A stretch of DNA of 64,000 nucleotides. Source: Pseudomonadota bacterium. Its GTDB lineage: Bacteria > Myxococcota_A > UBA796 > SXON01. The stretch spans positions 22,454-86,453 of the forward strand of contig SXON01000246.1 of NCBI GenBank assembly GCA_005778355.1, read 5' to 3'. Both the position numbers and the translations under genes were made by a program. How positions within the stretch are numbered: position 1 is the stretch's first letter; each line of letters starts with the position of its first letter. Positions 1 through 9,264 of this stretch are shown one piece after another. Under the pieces are notes generated by a model that saw nothing but the letters and a program-made list of their open reading frames with translations, was not told the origin of the DNA and did not search any database.

Positions 1-392
1 AACAGCGCGAGGGCCAACAGCGTGGCTGGCAGCACATTGCCGCCGAGATGCACCACGCTGTCGATGTAGTACATCCCTGAGATGGCGCTGATCGCCACGG
101 TGAGGAAGTAGTCGACCATGATCAGCTGGCCGCCGAGCGCCCCCCACCAGGGACCCGCAGCAGCATCCGCCACGCTCACCACGCCGCCGCCGGCCGGGAA
201 GCGCCGGGTGACATCGATGTACTTCACGGCCAGCAGCACGAAGGCCACCAGCGTACTGAGGACGAAGAACCCGGCGCGATCCCCAGTGGTGCCGTAGAGG
301 ATGCCGGGGACGTAGTACACCGAGGTGCCGATGTCGCAAAAGACAACGGCCCAGACGAGGAACCAACCGATTCGACCAGCGCTGCGAGACAT
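1..392 (-). CDS. APC-family permease (amino acid/polyamine type), N-terminal part, truncated by window start
   Basis: Reverse complement reads MSRSAGRIGWFLVWAVVFCDIGTSVYYVPGILYGTTGDRAGFFVLSTLVAFVLLAVKYIDVTRRFPAGGGVVSVADAAAG..., hydrophobic helices with DIGTSVYYVPGILY; open to the window edge. Confidence 0.7.
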   Translation of the reverse strand, partial: MSRSAGRIGWFLVWAVVFCDIGTSVYYVPGILYGTTGDRAGFFVLSTLVAFVLLAVKYIDVTRRFPAGGGVVSVADAAAGPWWGALGGQLIMVDYFLTVAISAISGMYYIDSVVHLGGNVLPATLLALAL

Positions 393-473
393 GGTATTGA
401 GCACCGTCGGCGCAGAGGCCGGTGGACGCTGCCGCGTTCTACACCCTCCCCCGTCGCGCTGCAATCAATCCTC

Positions 474-1811
474 GTGCCCCACCGCCCCGCCGAGATCCTC
501 TCCGCGATCGACCGCAGGTTGTGGCGCGATCTCGGTTTTGCCGACCCCGAGCCGGAAATCCTGCGCTTCCTCCCCGTGCTGGTGGTGGCGTGGAGCGACG
601 GCAAGGTCGGGAATCCCGAGCTCAACACCATCCGCGACCGTGCGCGCGACCTGCCCAGCCACCTTCGCGGCTGGATCGACGAGCGCCTGAAGCACCCGCC
701 CGGCCCTTACTTCCGCTTCCAAGTTGCCCATCTGCTCGCCTTCATGTGCAGCACCTGGTCGGATCAGGAGCGGGATGGATGTCGCGACTGGACGGAAACG
801 GGAAGTCGATGGGCGGGCGAGCTCATCGAGGAACAGGGCTGGTTCCGGCGCGTGCTTGGCGGCGTGGCCCGCGAGCAGGCCGATCTCGCGGAGCTCAAGC
901 GAGCGATGGGCGAACACGGGATCTACGTGTCCGACCGAATCTGGGCCCTCGCCCGCGGCGCGCACGCCGAGGCCGAGCCCCGCCGGGTGGTGTTCTGTCA
1001 CCCCGACGGCGACCAGGTGAACCAGGCGGTTGGGGTGTCCTTCGAGGGCGACGACGAGCATCTGGCGGTCGGCACCATGCAAGCGCTTGCTCGCGACGAG
1101 GACCTCGACCAGAAGCACGTCGCCGCCCTGCTCAACCGCAGCAAACACCTGCGCGAGAACGAGCGCTGGATCCTTCTCGGCGAGGAGTTCTTCCGCGCCG
1201 CTCGCCCGCTCACCACCATCCAGCGAGAAACCCTCGAGCTGGCGATGACCCGCTCGTGCGGCTGCGGGTTCGAGGAGTGCTCCTTCGCCGAGCTTGCCTA
1301 CCTCGAGGATGCGCTGTCCATCGACGCCCGCTGGATGAGCTGGGTGGCGGGGCAGGTGGAGGAGTTGCACATCGATCGCGAGCAGGTGCTCCGCCCGCAA
1401 ATCCCCGGCACCTTCTACGCCCCGCGGGCCAAGGTGAGAGCGGCCGTCGACCAGAAGCTGGTCGCGGGTCCCCCGGGTCTAGGTTTCCGCGTGCTTGATC
1501 TGGATGCCGAGGGCGCCCACCTGCGTCTCGCCACGCCGGTCATCACCCAGGAACCGGCCACCCCCGAGTGTGTGCAGTGGATCGCGCGCTTTCTGCCCGC
1601 GATGATCGACCCGTGGACCCAGCTGGTGCTCGATGAAGACGGCCCCCGCTGGGTGGCGGAGGTGCTCCCCGAGATGGCGAGCCGGCCAGCCACGAGCTTC
1701 GAGGCGCTGCTTCCCGGGCGCTCCCTGCTCGTGCCGCCCTGGGTGTGGTTCCGCGCCGCCGAGGCGCTCGGCGTGCGCTTCTTCAACGGCAAGCGCAAAC
1801 AAACGAGCTAG
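474..1811 (+). CDS. hypothetical protein (445 aa)
   Basis: Long ORF with natural amino-acid composition; the antisense ORF 465..1400 looks like a shadow. Confidence 0.65.
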   Translation: MPHRPAEILSAIDRRLWRDLGFADPEPEILRFLPVLVVAWSDGKVGNPELNTIRDRARDLPSHLRGWIDERLKHPPGPYFRFQVAHLLAFMCSTWSDQERDGCRDWTETGSRWAGELIEEQGWFRRVLGGVAREQADLAELKRAMGEHGIYVSDRIWALARGAHAEAEPRRVVFCHPDGDQVNQAVGVSFEGDDEHLAVGTMQALARDEDLDQKHVAALLNRSKHLRENERWILLGEEFFRAARPLTTIQRETLELAMTRSCGCGFEECSFAELAYLEDALSIDARWMSWVAGQVEELHIDREQVLRPQIPGTFYAPRAKVRAAVDQKLVAGPPGLGFRVLDLDAEGAHLRLATPVITQEPATPECVQWIARFLPAMIDPWTQLVLDEDGPRWVAEVLPEMASRPATSFEALLPGRSLLVPPWVWFRAAEALGVRFFNGKRKQTS

Positions 1812-2686
1812 CGGGCGGCGTCCTTCTGGCCGTAGGCCGAGCGTTTCTTCATCGCCTCCCCACGCCGCTCGCGCCGCCGCGTGGTGCCCACCCCCTCGCT
1901 CGGCGCGTAGCCCTCCGACTCCACCACCTGTGGCCGTCGCGGCGACACGCAGAAAGCCGCCACGTCGCGGGCCATGCGCAGGCCGCCCGGCTCATGGGTG
2001 GGGCTGTGGCCGAGGTCGTCGTAGCGCCACACCACGGCCTCGTAGAGGTCGCCCAGCACCCTGGCACGCGACCAGGGCGACATCGCGTCGCGACCGCCGA
2101 GCGCCACGAGGATCGGCGTGCTCACCTGGCCCACGTCGACGTGCGGGCGCCGGACCAGCTCGCGACAGAGGCGATTTGGCCAGGCAGTGACGCGATCATA
2201 GAAGGAACGAGCCACGCTCTCATCGACGGCCCCGAGGCCCAGCGCGCGGTAGGCGGCCCAGGAGGGCCGATAGGCGCGCCCGGAGAGCACCGCGGGCAGC
2301 ACCTGCGGGAGGAAGCGCAGCCCACGGCGGTCGGGCGCCATGAACACCTGGCCGGGCGCCAGCGGGCAGACCAGCACCCCCGCGCGCAGGCTCCGTCGCG
2401 ACAGCACCAGCTGGGCGACGAGACCGCCGAGGCTGTGTCCAACCAGCGCCACTGGCAAATCGTCGGGCAGGCGGTCGAGTTCCGCTTCGACGGCGTGGAT
2501 CAGGTCGGCCACGCCCACGTCGCGCGTGTCGCCACCATGCCCGGGCAATGTCGGCGCAACCACCGACACGCCCGCGTCGTGGAAGGCGCCGAGCCACGGC
2601 TCCCAGAGCCATGCACCGAGCCCGAGGCCATGCACACAAAGCGCGCGCACGCGAGGGTTTGCAGCGGGGGCGTCGAGGCGGTCCAC
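1808..2686 (-). CDS. alpha/beta hydrolase fold protein
   Basis: VRALCVHGLGLGAWLWEPWLGAF...LPGHGGDT...VALVGHSLGGLVAQ (GHSLGG nucleophile elbow); GTG start chosen at 2686 so as not to overlap the divergent gene. Confidence 0.8.
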   Translation of the reverse strand: MDRLDAPAANPRVRALCVHGLGLGAWLWEPWLGAFHDAGVSVVAPTLPGHGGDTRDVGVADLIHAVEAELDRLPDDLPVALVGHSLGGLVAQLVLSRRSLRAGVLVCPLAPGQVFMAPDRRGLRFLPQVLPAVLSGRAYRPSWAAYRALGLGAVDESVARSFYDRVTAWPNRLCRELVRRPHVDVGQVSTPILVALGGRDAMSPWSRARVLGDLYEAVVWRYDDLGHSPTHEPGGLRMARDVAAFCVSPRRPQVVESEGYAPSEGVGTTRRRERRGEAMKKRSAYGQKDAAR

Positions 2687-2713
2687 GGTCGCGGGGGCTA
2701 ACCTGCGCGGCCG

Positions 2714-3988
2714 ATGTCGCTCTTCCTGCTCCTCGCCTGTGTCCGTCCCCCGCTCTCGCCGCCGACCGTCACCGTCGCCCCCCCGCCACCGGAGCCCGCC
2801 GACGCCCACCTTCTCGTGGAGTGGTTCCTGGCCGGCGACCCCCTGGCCCGCCGACCGCGACCGCTGTCCGAGGCGGGCGCCGCACTTCTCCCTGGCCTCG
2901 CCGCATTCCGCGACACCGTCCAGGGCGCAGGCGACACGGGCGCCTCGTGGCGGCTGGAGCGCGCCGAGCGCGGGACAGTGGCCGTGCCCCTCTCGCGGGG
3001 TGCACGCCTCGCGGTGGCGGAGATTCGCCTCGACGACCCGCCCACGCTCATGCGCACGCTCACGCCCCTCCCCGATCCCGTCGCCCTGCCTACCGCGGAA
3101 CTGCGCGCCCCACTCGAGTGGCTCGGGGCCGAGGGCGAGGGCGTGCTCAGCGTGCTGGAGCGGAGCGTCGTCACCGGCTGGCTCGACGTCGTGCCCGAGG
3201 CCACGCCGGCCGCCCTGGCGTTGCGCTCGTCCACCTACGACCGCCTCCGCGCCAGCCCCGCCGTGACGCTGCTCGACGCGCATGTCCGGGGGGCTACCGA
3301 CGCCGCCTCCGGCCAGAGGGCGCGGGTCAAGCTCCAGGAGGCCCTGCTCTACACGCTCGGCGAGGCCGCCGCCGACCGCGACCGGGAACAGGCCGCGATG
3401 CGCACGCGCCGGGCCGAGCTGCTCGCCGCTTACCCGGGGGCCACCGACGCCACCGCCGCCTTGCTCGCCGACGCCGAGCGCCTCGCCATCGCCGACGCGA
3501 AGTCCGACTCGAGCCTCGCCGTGGCGCTGGTGGCCCAGTCAATGCAGCGTTGGCGCGGGCGCTGCCCAGACGCGCCTTGCGGAGGCTTCGATCGCATCGG
3601 GATGATCGACACCGCCTCCCGCCTCGACCCGGAGCTACGCGGCGAGCTGGCCACCTGGTGGGTGGTGCTGTGGAAGGAGGCGCTCGACAACCTCCACGGG
3701 TCGTGGGACTACGCGAACGTGACCGCAGCGATGGACTCGATCACCGAGCTCACGGCGAGTCGCGACCCCCGCGCGATGGACTGGACACTCTTGCAGCGTC
3801 GCCACCCCGACCCGGTGGTGGCCCTGGCCTGGTGTCGCGGGCTTGGGCTCCCCGAGGCCACCTCGAAAGAAGGGGTGCTCCTCGAGCTCGGGCGGTACCT
3901 CGAGCGCATCGCGCAGAACGCGATCGCCGTGGCGCCGGAGGCCGCGCGCGAACCGCTAGCCCGGGTGGCCCGCCGCGCTACCGAGTAG
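2714..3988 (+). CDS. predicted lipoprotein, hypothetical
   Basis: MSLFLLLAC lipobox-like start; in-frame TAA at 2699-2701 with no alternative start between. Confidence 0.7.
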   Translation: MSLFLLLACVRPPLSPPTVTVAPPPPEPADAHLLVEWFLAGDPLARRPRPLSEAGAALLPGLAAFRDTVQGAGDTGASWRLERAERGTVAVPLSRGARLAVAEIRLDDPPTLMRTLTPLPDPVALPTAELRAPLEWLGAEGEGVLSVLERSVVTGWLDVVPEATPAALALRSSTYDRLRASPAVTLLDAHVRGATDAASGQRARVKLQEALLYTLGEAAADRDREQAAMRTRRAELLAAYPGATDATAALLADAERLAIADAKSDSSLAVALVAQSMQRWRGRCPDAPCGGFDRIGMIDTASRLDPELRGELATWWVVLWKEALDNLHGSWDYANVTAAMDSITELTASRDPRAMDWTLLQRRHPDPVVALAWCRGLGLPEATSKEGVLLELGRYLERIAQNAIAVAPEAAREPLARVARRATE

Positions 3989-4735
3989 CACCGCCGCCGC
4001 GATGGCGTTGTTGCCGAGATGCGCGAGGATCGCCGGGCCGAGAGAGCCGGAACGAAGCCGCAAGTAGCCACAGGCGAGCCCGATGAAGCAGAGCGGGGGG
4101 ACGAGCAAGGGCGCGTCGAGGTGCATCGCGCCGAAGGCGAGCGCCTGCACCAGCAGCGCCAGCCGGGGACGGCCGGACTCGCAGAGCGTGGGCAACAACC
4201 AGCCGCGGAAGACCGCTTCCTCCAACACCGGCGCAAGCAATGTGACCGATAGCAGCGCGGTGGCGGCCACCCAAGGCGCCTCGGTCAAGAGCGCCTCGGC
4301 GACCAGCTGTCCCTCTGGTGCCAAGCCAAGCGCGTCGAGTCCCGTCACCCAGAGCCCGCTCAGCAAGACAAATGCTGGGCCGGCGACCAGCCCGAGCAAC
4401 CAGTCCTGTCGCGACACCCCGCGAGGCCACCGGGGGACGAGTCCCGCGTAGGCAGCGAGGAAAACCTCTGCGGCGGTCGTACCGGCCACCGCTGCAAGCA
4501 ACCACGGCCCGGAGGTCATCTCCGCCGGCTTGGCGGAGAGCGATCCACCGAGCAGGAAGGCCACCACCACGGTGCAAAGGCCGGACCCCACGAAGGCGAG
4601 GCTCACGCCGACGACCACGTCGATCCACCAGCGACGCCGAGGCCATGCCCGCCCGAGGGACCACCCGGCCACGGCAGCCGCCGCCAGCGCCGCCAGTGCG
4701 AGCGCCCAGGCCGGCAGCGGCGCGAAGGGGATCAT
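3956..4735 (-). CDS. CPBP-family intramembrane metalloprotease (Abi/CAAX-like)
   Basis: Multi-pass protein with EEAVFRGWLLPTL (EExxxR) and FGAMHLD (FxxxH) motifs. Confidence 0.85.
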   Translation of the reverse strand: MIPFAPLPAWALALAALAAAAVAGWSLGRAWPRRRWWIDVVVGVSLAFVGSGLCTVVVAFLLGGSLSAKPAEMTSGPWLLAAVAGTTAAEVFLAAYAGLVPRWPRGVSRQDWLLGLVAGPAFVLLSGLWVTGLDALGLAPEGQLVAEALLTEAPWVAATALLSVTLLAPVLEEAVFRGWLLPTLCESGRPRLALLVQALAFGAMHLDAPLLVPPLCFIGLACGYLRLRSGSLGPAILAHLGNNAIAAAVLLGSAAGHPG

Positions 4736-5589
4736 GGCAACCGGACCACGAACGCGGCCCCGGAGGGCATCCCCGAGGCCGGGTAGTAGGGCGCGCCGAT
4801 CACGAGCGACTCGCCGTCGCCTGCCAGGGCATGCGGCTGGTTCTCGGCACCGAGCTCCAGCGCGAGCACGGGGCCGTCGCCGAGCGGCACGGCGCGGGCT
4901 CGGGCGGGCACGAGCCACTTGTTGAAACTACCCATCGCGTAGCCCCCGCCGATGGCGCGACCGAGGTGGTCGCCCCGCTCGCCCACCCAGGTCGCCCCGT
5001 CGTCACACCCCACCACGCCCGCGCCCTCGTCGTCGTCGACCTGCGGGTCGCCCGCGCACAGCGCCCCGTTCTCGACCGCGAGGGCACCCTCGGCGGCGCA
5101 AGGGAGGTCGTACTCGGTGGCGGTGTCGAGCGCGCGGATCACGCAGCCCTGGGCTGTGTCGAGGCGCACGACCGGCCGGCCGTCCACCACGGCCACGCCG
5201 GTGATCTTGCCCTCGAAGAAGACCGTCGCGGATGGGTAGCTGTACAGCGTCCCTGCGGTCGCCACGAAGACCTCGTTCGTACCGACGGCGTAGGCCCGCG
5301 CACCGGTGACTGGGAACTCCTCCTCGCCGATCCAGAGCGCATCGGCGCCGCCCCGGGCCAGCTGCCCGTCTACGTAGCCGACCCACGACGAGGGCCCATC
5401 GGTCGCGATGCCGCCTTCGATGACCGTTCCCTTCCCCGGGGCGGCCACCGCCACGACATCGTGCAGGGCTACCGACGCGCCCAGGCGGTCGTTGGGCCCA
5501 CCGACCGTCGTGTCTGCGGCAACGTCGACCCCCACGATCAGCTCGCTCACCAGCTGATCGGTACAGGCGAGCAAGGCTAGCGCGTGCAC
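4732..5589 (-). CDS. predicted lipoprotein with repeat/beta-propeller-like composition
   Basis: VHALALLACTDQLV N-terminus; repeated YVDGQ/VIGAPYYPASG-like segments; ATGA overlap with the CPBP gene. Confidence 0.6.
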   Translation of the reverse strand: MHALALLACTDQLVSELIVGVDVAADTTVGGPNDRLGASVALHDVVAVAAPGKGTVIEGGIATDGPSSWVGYVDGQLARGGADALWIGEEEFPVTGARAYAVGTNEVFVATAGTLYSYPSATVFFEGKITGVAVVDGRPVVRLDTAQGCVIRALDTATEYDLPCAAEGALAVENGALCAGDPQVDDDEGAGVVGCDDGATWVGERGDHLGRAIGGGYAMGSFNKWLVPARARAVPLGDGPVLALELGAENQPHALAGDGESLVIGAPYYPASGMPSGAAFVVRLP

Positions 5590-6206
5590 ACCAGGCGCCG
5601 GTAGAAGCCGTGCGGCTCCTCGGTGACGTCGGGGCCAAAGGGGCTGGCCTCGGCGACGCGACGCAGCTCGGCGAAGCGGGCGTCGTCCATCCCGTACCTC
5701 GCCCACTGGCGGCGTACGAAGCGATCGGGCGGCAAGGGGCCCTTCCGAGCGATCCAGCCCTCCGGTACTTCCGACGCGGGGTTGGCCTCGTAGACGTAGA
5801 ACTTGCCGCCATCAACCAGCACGCGGTGCACCTCGGCGAAAACCGCGCCGGGGTCTTTCCAGTGGTGCGCAGACTGCACGGCGACGGCCAGCTCGAAGGT
5901 ACGTTCCGGATAGACGATGCGGGTGGCGTCCATCTTGCGAAAGGTGACGTTGAGCCGCCCACGCTTGTTGGCCTCGGCGTAGCGGAGCATCGTGTCGGAC
6001 ACGTCGATCCCCACCGCGTCGATCTCCGGACGCCCCGCGGCGAGGTGGATGGCCACCCAGCCGGGCCCGGTGCCCACGTCGAGCACGGAGCCCTGCGCCA
6101 CCCCGATGTCGGCCGCGATGAAGCGGTACGCAGGCTGGTAGTAACGGCCTGGTCCGAGCTGGTATGCGAGCGCGCTAAGCTCGCGACGATCCGGGAAGAG
6201 CCCCAT
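5577..6206 (-). CDS. class I SAM-dependent methyltransferase
   Basis: VLDVGTGPGWVAIHLA motif I, VGIDVSDTML, SAHHWKDP. Confidence 0.85.
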   Translation of the reverse strand: MGLFPDRRELSALAYQLGPGRYYQPAYRFIAADIGVAQGSVLDVGTGPGWVAIHLAAGRPEIDAVGIDVSDTMLRYAEANKRGRLNVTFRKMDATRIVYPERTFELAVAVQSAHHWKDPGAVFAEVHRVLVDGGKFYVYEANPASEVPEGWIARKGPLPPDRFVRRQWARYGMDDARFAELRRVAEASPFGPDVTEEPHGFYRRLVCTR

Positions 6207-6240
6207 CCCTGCCTCTGAGGCGCGCGCTAATACGCGCGGC

Positions 6241-7242
6241 ATGCCCGATCCGTCAACGTCGGCCTTGCCCTTTCGCCGCTGGGCGATCACCGGGGGCACG
6301 GGGCTCGTGGGGAACAACCTGGTCCGTCGACTCGTGGCCGCCGGGGCCGAGGTCCGCGTGCTGTCGCGACGAAAACCGCGGCGGGAGTTCGCGGGGCTCG
6401 CGGTCGAAGAGATCGAGGGCGACGTCACCGACCCCGCCTCGCTCGCGCGCCTCTGCGAGGGCGCGGAGTGCGTTGTGCATGCGGCCGCGCTGGTGGAGAT
6501 TCGCCATGGCGGACGCGACGAGTTCGAGAAGGTGAACGTGGGCGGCACGGCGGCCATGCTCCGCGCCGTCCCCCGGGGCGCACGGCTGGTGCACGTGTCC
6601 ACCGTCGACGCGCTCGGTGTGCGCACGCGGGACAACCCCTCCGACGAGGACACCGCGCCCCAGCCCCACGAGGGCGGCGTGCCCTACGTCGACACCAAGC
6701 GCGCGGCCGACAAGCTGGTGCTCGGGAGCGAGCAGGACTGGGTCATCGTCTACCCCACCTACATGATCGGCCCCTGGGACTGGCGCCCATCCAGCGGGCG
6801 CATGCTGCTCGAGGTGGCGCGCGGCACGGGCTTCTTCGCGCCACCGGGCGGCAACAACTTCGTGCACATCGACGACGTTGTCACCGGCCTGCTCAGCGCC
6901 GCCGCTCGACCACGGGGCGGCCGCTGGATCCTCGGCAACGAGAACCTCAGCTACGCCGAGGCCTGGTCGCTCATGGCCGAGGTGACCGGCGCCCGCAAGC
7001 CGCTCGGGACACTGCCCCGCTGGGCGGTCCACGCCGCCGTGCCGCCGCTCCACGCGGCGCGGGCCCTGGGCCTACGAGAGGGCGACATCAACGCCGCTGC
7101 CGTGGCCATGAGCACGGTGCCCCACTATTTCAGCGCCGAGCGGGCGCGGGCAGACCTCTGCCTACCGGCCACGCCAGTACGGCAAGCCATCCACGACGCC
7201 TGGACCTGGTTCCAACGACAGGGCGTGGTGCCCGCTCGTTAG
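6241..7242 (+). CDS. NAD(P)-dependent epimerase/dehydratase (extended SDR)
   Basis: WAITGGTGLVGNNLVRRLVAAGAEVRVLSRR; YVDTKRAADK (YxxxK); HIDDVVTGLL. Confidence 0.88.
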   Translation: MPDPSTSALPFRRWAITGGTGLVGNNLVRRLVAAGAEVRVLSRRKPRREFAGLAVEEIEGDVTDPASLARLCEGAECVVHAAALVEIRHGGRDEFEKVNVGGTAAMLRAVPRGARLVHVSTVDALGVRTRDNPSDEDTAPQPHEGGVPYVDTKRAADKLVLGSEQDWVIVYPTYMIGPWDWRPSSGRMLLEVARGTGFFAPPGGNNFVHIDDVVTGLLSAAARPRGGRWILGNENLSYAEAWSLMAEVTGARKPLGTLPRWAVHAAVPPLHAARALGLREGDINAAAVAMSTVPHYFSAERARADLCLPATPVRQAIHDAWTWFQRQGVVPAR

Positions 7243-7254
7243 GACCGGCGCGAC

Positions 7255-7485
7255 CTAGGAGATCGCGAGACCATTGTCGCGCAGGAACTGGCCGAGCGTC
7301 ATCTTGCGCAGAGTGCGCAGGGCGCGGGTCGACAACTTCAAGCGCACGAAGCGGCCTTCTTCCTCGAACCAGACGCGACGCATCTGCAGGTTCGGAAGCT
7401 GGCGCTTCTTGGTCTTGACGTTGGAGTGGCTGACCTTGTTCGCCACGTTCGGGCGCTTGCCGGTGAGATCGCAGCGGCGGGCCAT
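7255..7485 (-). CDS. rpmB: 50S ribosomal protein L28
   Basis: MARRCDLTGKRPNVANKVSHSNVKTKKRQLPNLQMRRVW...RLKLSTRALRTL, 76 aa. Confidence 0.97.
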   Translation of the reverse strand: MARRCDLTGKRPNVANKVSHSNVKTKKRQLPNLQMRRVWFEEEGRFVRLKLSTRALRTLRKMTLGQFLRDNGLAIS

Positions 7486-7499
7486 GGGGTTCCTCGGGT

Positions 7500-8303
7500 T
7501 TGGAAGGCCCGCCGTCTACCCGGCTAGCCGCCGTTGTGCAAGTGCTTGCCCCTGGCGGCGCCACGTGGCATGGGGAAAAGCAAGTGGACTCGGGCCGCGA
7601 ACGAGCAACCTACGCCGGGGCGTTCGGCGTGCTCTTGCTCGCCGTCGCCGCGGTGGCGCTGGCGCCCAGCCTCGCCGGCAATACCACCGTCGGCGCGTGG
7701 GCGCAGCGTGGCCCGACCATCGCGGCGGCTGCAGGTGTTATCGGGTTTGGTCTTTGTATATTCTCAGTCACCGTTTGGGTTGTCAGCGCGCCGCAAGTGA
7801 ACTGGCAACCGTGGGTCAGCGCCCTCTCGCGCCTCGCGGCTGAGCACGGCCAAGCCGTCCAGGAAGACCTCGAGCGCGGCATCTGGTTCGACGCGATCCA
7901 CGGCGGCCCCCGCTTCACGGTGCTGGTGCAGCCGCGCAAGGGCGGCAACGTCTTGCTCCTCTCGCAGCGCCGCGCGCGCCACGGGGTGCTGGTGCTGCGG
8001 GACGACCTCGAGCCCGGCCAGGAGTTCGCCGGCTGGAGCGAGGTCGGCGGGGGTCAAGGCTGGCGGCTCTACGCCGAGGTGGCCCTCACCTCGCGGCCGA
8101 TGCTCGAAGACACGCGCACCAGCGCGGCGCTCGACCGTTTCTTCCGCCAGTCCGGGGCCCTCTCCGTGGAGTTCGGTACCGATGGTCTCACCCTCAGCCT
8201 GGGCCTGCCTCCACCCGAGCTCGCCGCGCGCACCGTTCGCGAGGCCATCGACGTTGCGCGGCAGGTGTGGGACGCGACGCGTGCCGAGGGACCCCGGCGC
8301 TGA
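7500..8303 (+). CDS. hypothetical membrane protein
   Basis: Two N-terminal hydrophobic segments then a soluble domain; exact start uncertain. Confidence 0.5.
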   Translation: MEGPPSTRLAAVVQVLAPGGATWHGEKQVDSGRERATYAGAFGVLLLAVAAVALAPSLAGNTTVGAWAQRGPTIAAAAGVIGFGLCIFSVTVWVVSAPQVNWQPWVSALSRLAAEHGQAVQEDLERGIWFDAIHGGPRFTVLVQPRKGGNVLLLSQRRARHGVLVLRDDLEPGQEFAGWSEVGGGQGWRLYAEVALTSRPMLEDTRTSAALDRFFRQSGALSVEFGTDGLTLSLGLPPPELAARTVREAIDVARQVWDATRAEGPRR

Positions 8304-8320
8304 TTAGTCCCCCGCGCCAG

Positions 8321-9250
8321 ATGGAGCCCGTCTACCACCGCCTGCCCGTCGTCGATGCGGGCGGCATGGAGCTCCACCTGCCGATCTGCGACATCGGCCC
8401 CGGCCGCCCCCGGATGTGCGTGGTGGCGGGCATCCACGGCGACGAGCCCTCGCCGCTGGTGCTTGTCGACCGGCTGGTGATGGCGCTGCGGGATCGCGAG
8501 ATGCACGGCGCAGTGAGGGTCGTCGCCGCCGCGAACATGCCGGCGTTGTTGCAGCGCAGTCGCTGGAGCAGCTGGGACGAGGAAGACATGAACCGCATCG
8601 GCGACGGGGACGGCGGCCCCGCCGTCACCCGGCGACTCGCGGCGGCGGTGGTCGCCGCCTGCGAGGGCTGCACGCTCGCGGTCAACCTGCATAACTTCGT
8701 GATGCGCACCCCGCTCCTCGCGATCCAGCCACCTGGTCAGGATCGCGAGCGTCGCACGCGTCACGACGCCTACATCGGGGCTCTCGACCCGCACGTGGTG
8801 TGGGTCTTCGGCGACGGGCCCGACGACGTGCGCACCTTCGGCAGCAGCATCGACGCGGCCATCGAGCGTCGCGGCACCGACGTGCTCGCCGTCGAGATGT
8901 CCGACTTGCCCGAGCTCGACGAGCCGCTGTTGGCGCGGGGCATCGCCGGCCTCTTGCGCCTCGCCGCCCACCTCGGCTGCATCGACGACCGTGAACGGCC
9001 GGGCAAGCGCAACCGGGTGTACGTTCGTCGCCGCCTCGTGCGCGCCCCGGGTGCCGGCATCTTCGAGCCCATCGCGGCGCTGGGCGGTCAGGTCGCGGAA
9101 GACGATGTGGTCGGCGAGCTGATCCCGCTGGAACGCCCCGGCGCGCGCGTGCCGGTCCGTTCGCCCGAGCGCGGCTGGTTGATCCAGCGACTCGGGCGTC
9201 GTTTCGTCCGACCGGGCGACATGATCTTCACCGTCGGGCGCAGCGTCTAG
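8321..9250 (+). CDS. succinylglutamate desuccinylase/aspartoacylase-family protein (AstE-like, intact metal motifs)
   Basis: VVAGIHGDEPSPLVLVDRL (HxxE) and CTLAVNLHNFVMRTPLL (third His). Confidence 0.78.
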   Translation: MEPVYHRLPVVDAGGMELHLPICDIGPGRPRMCVVAGIHGDEPSPLVLVDRLVMALRDREMHGAVRVVAAANMPALLQRSRWSSWDEEDMNRIGDGDGGPAVTRRLAAAVVAACEGCTLAVNLHNFVMRTPLLAIQPPGQDRERRTRHDAYIGALDPHVVWVFGDGPDDVRTFGSSIDAAIERRGTDVLAVEMSDLPELDEPLLARGIAGLLRLAAHLGCIDDRERPGKRNRVYVRRRLVRAPGAGIFEPIAALGGQVAEDDVVGELIPLERPGARVPVRSPERGWLIQRLGRRFVRPGDMIFTVGRSV

Positions 9251-9264
9251 AACTTGCCTGCGGC

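Noticed and set aside
2548-4086. 512-aa Arg/Ala/Pro-rich + ORF overlapping the 2714 lipoprotein gene
   Set aside because: Out-of-frame shadow with biased Arg/Pro composition; in-frame alternative has a plausible lipoprotein start.
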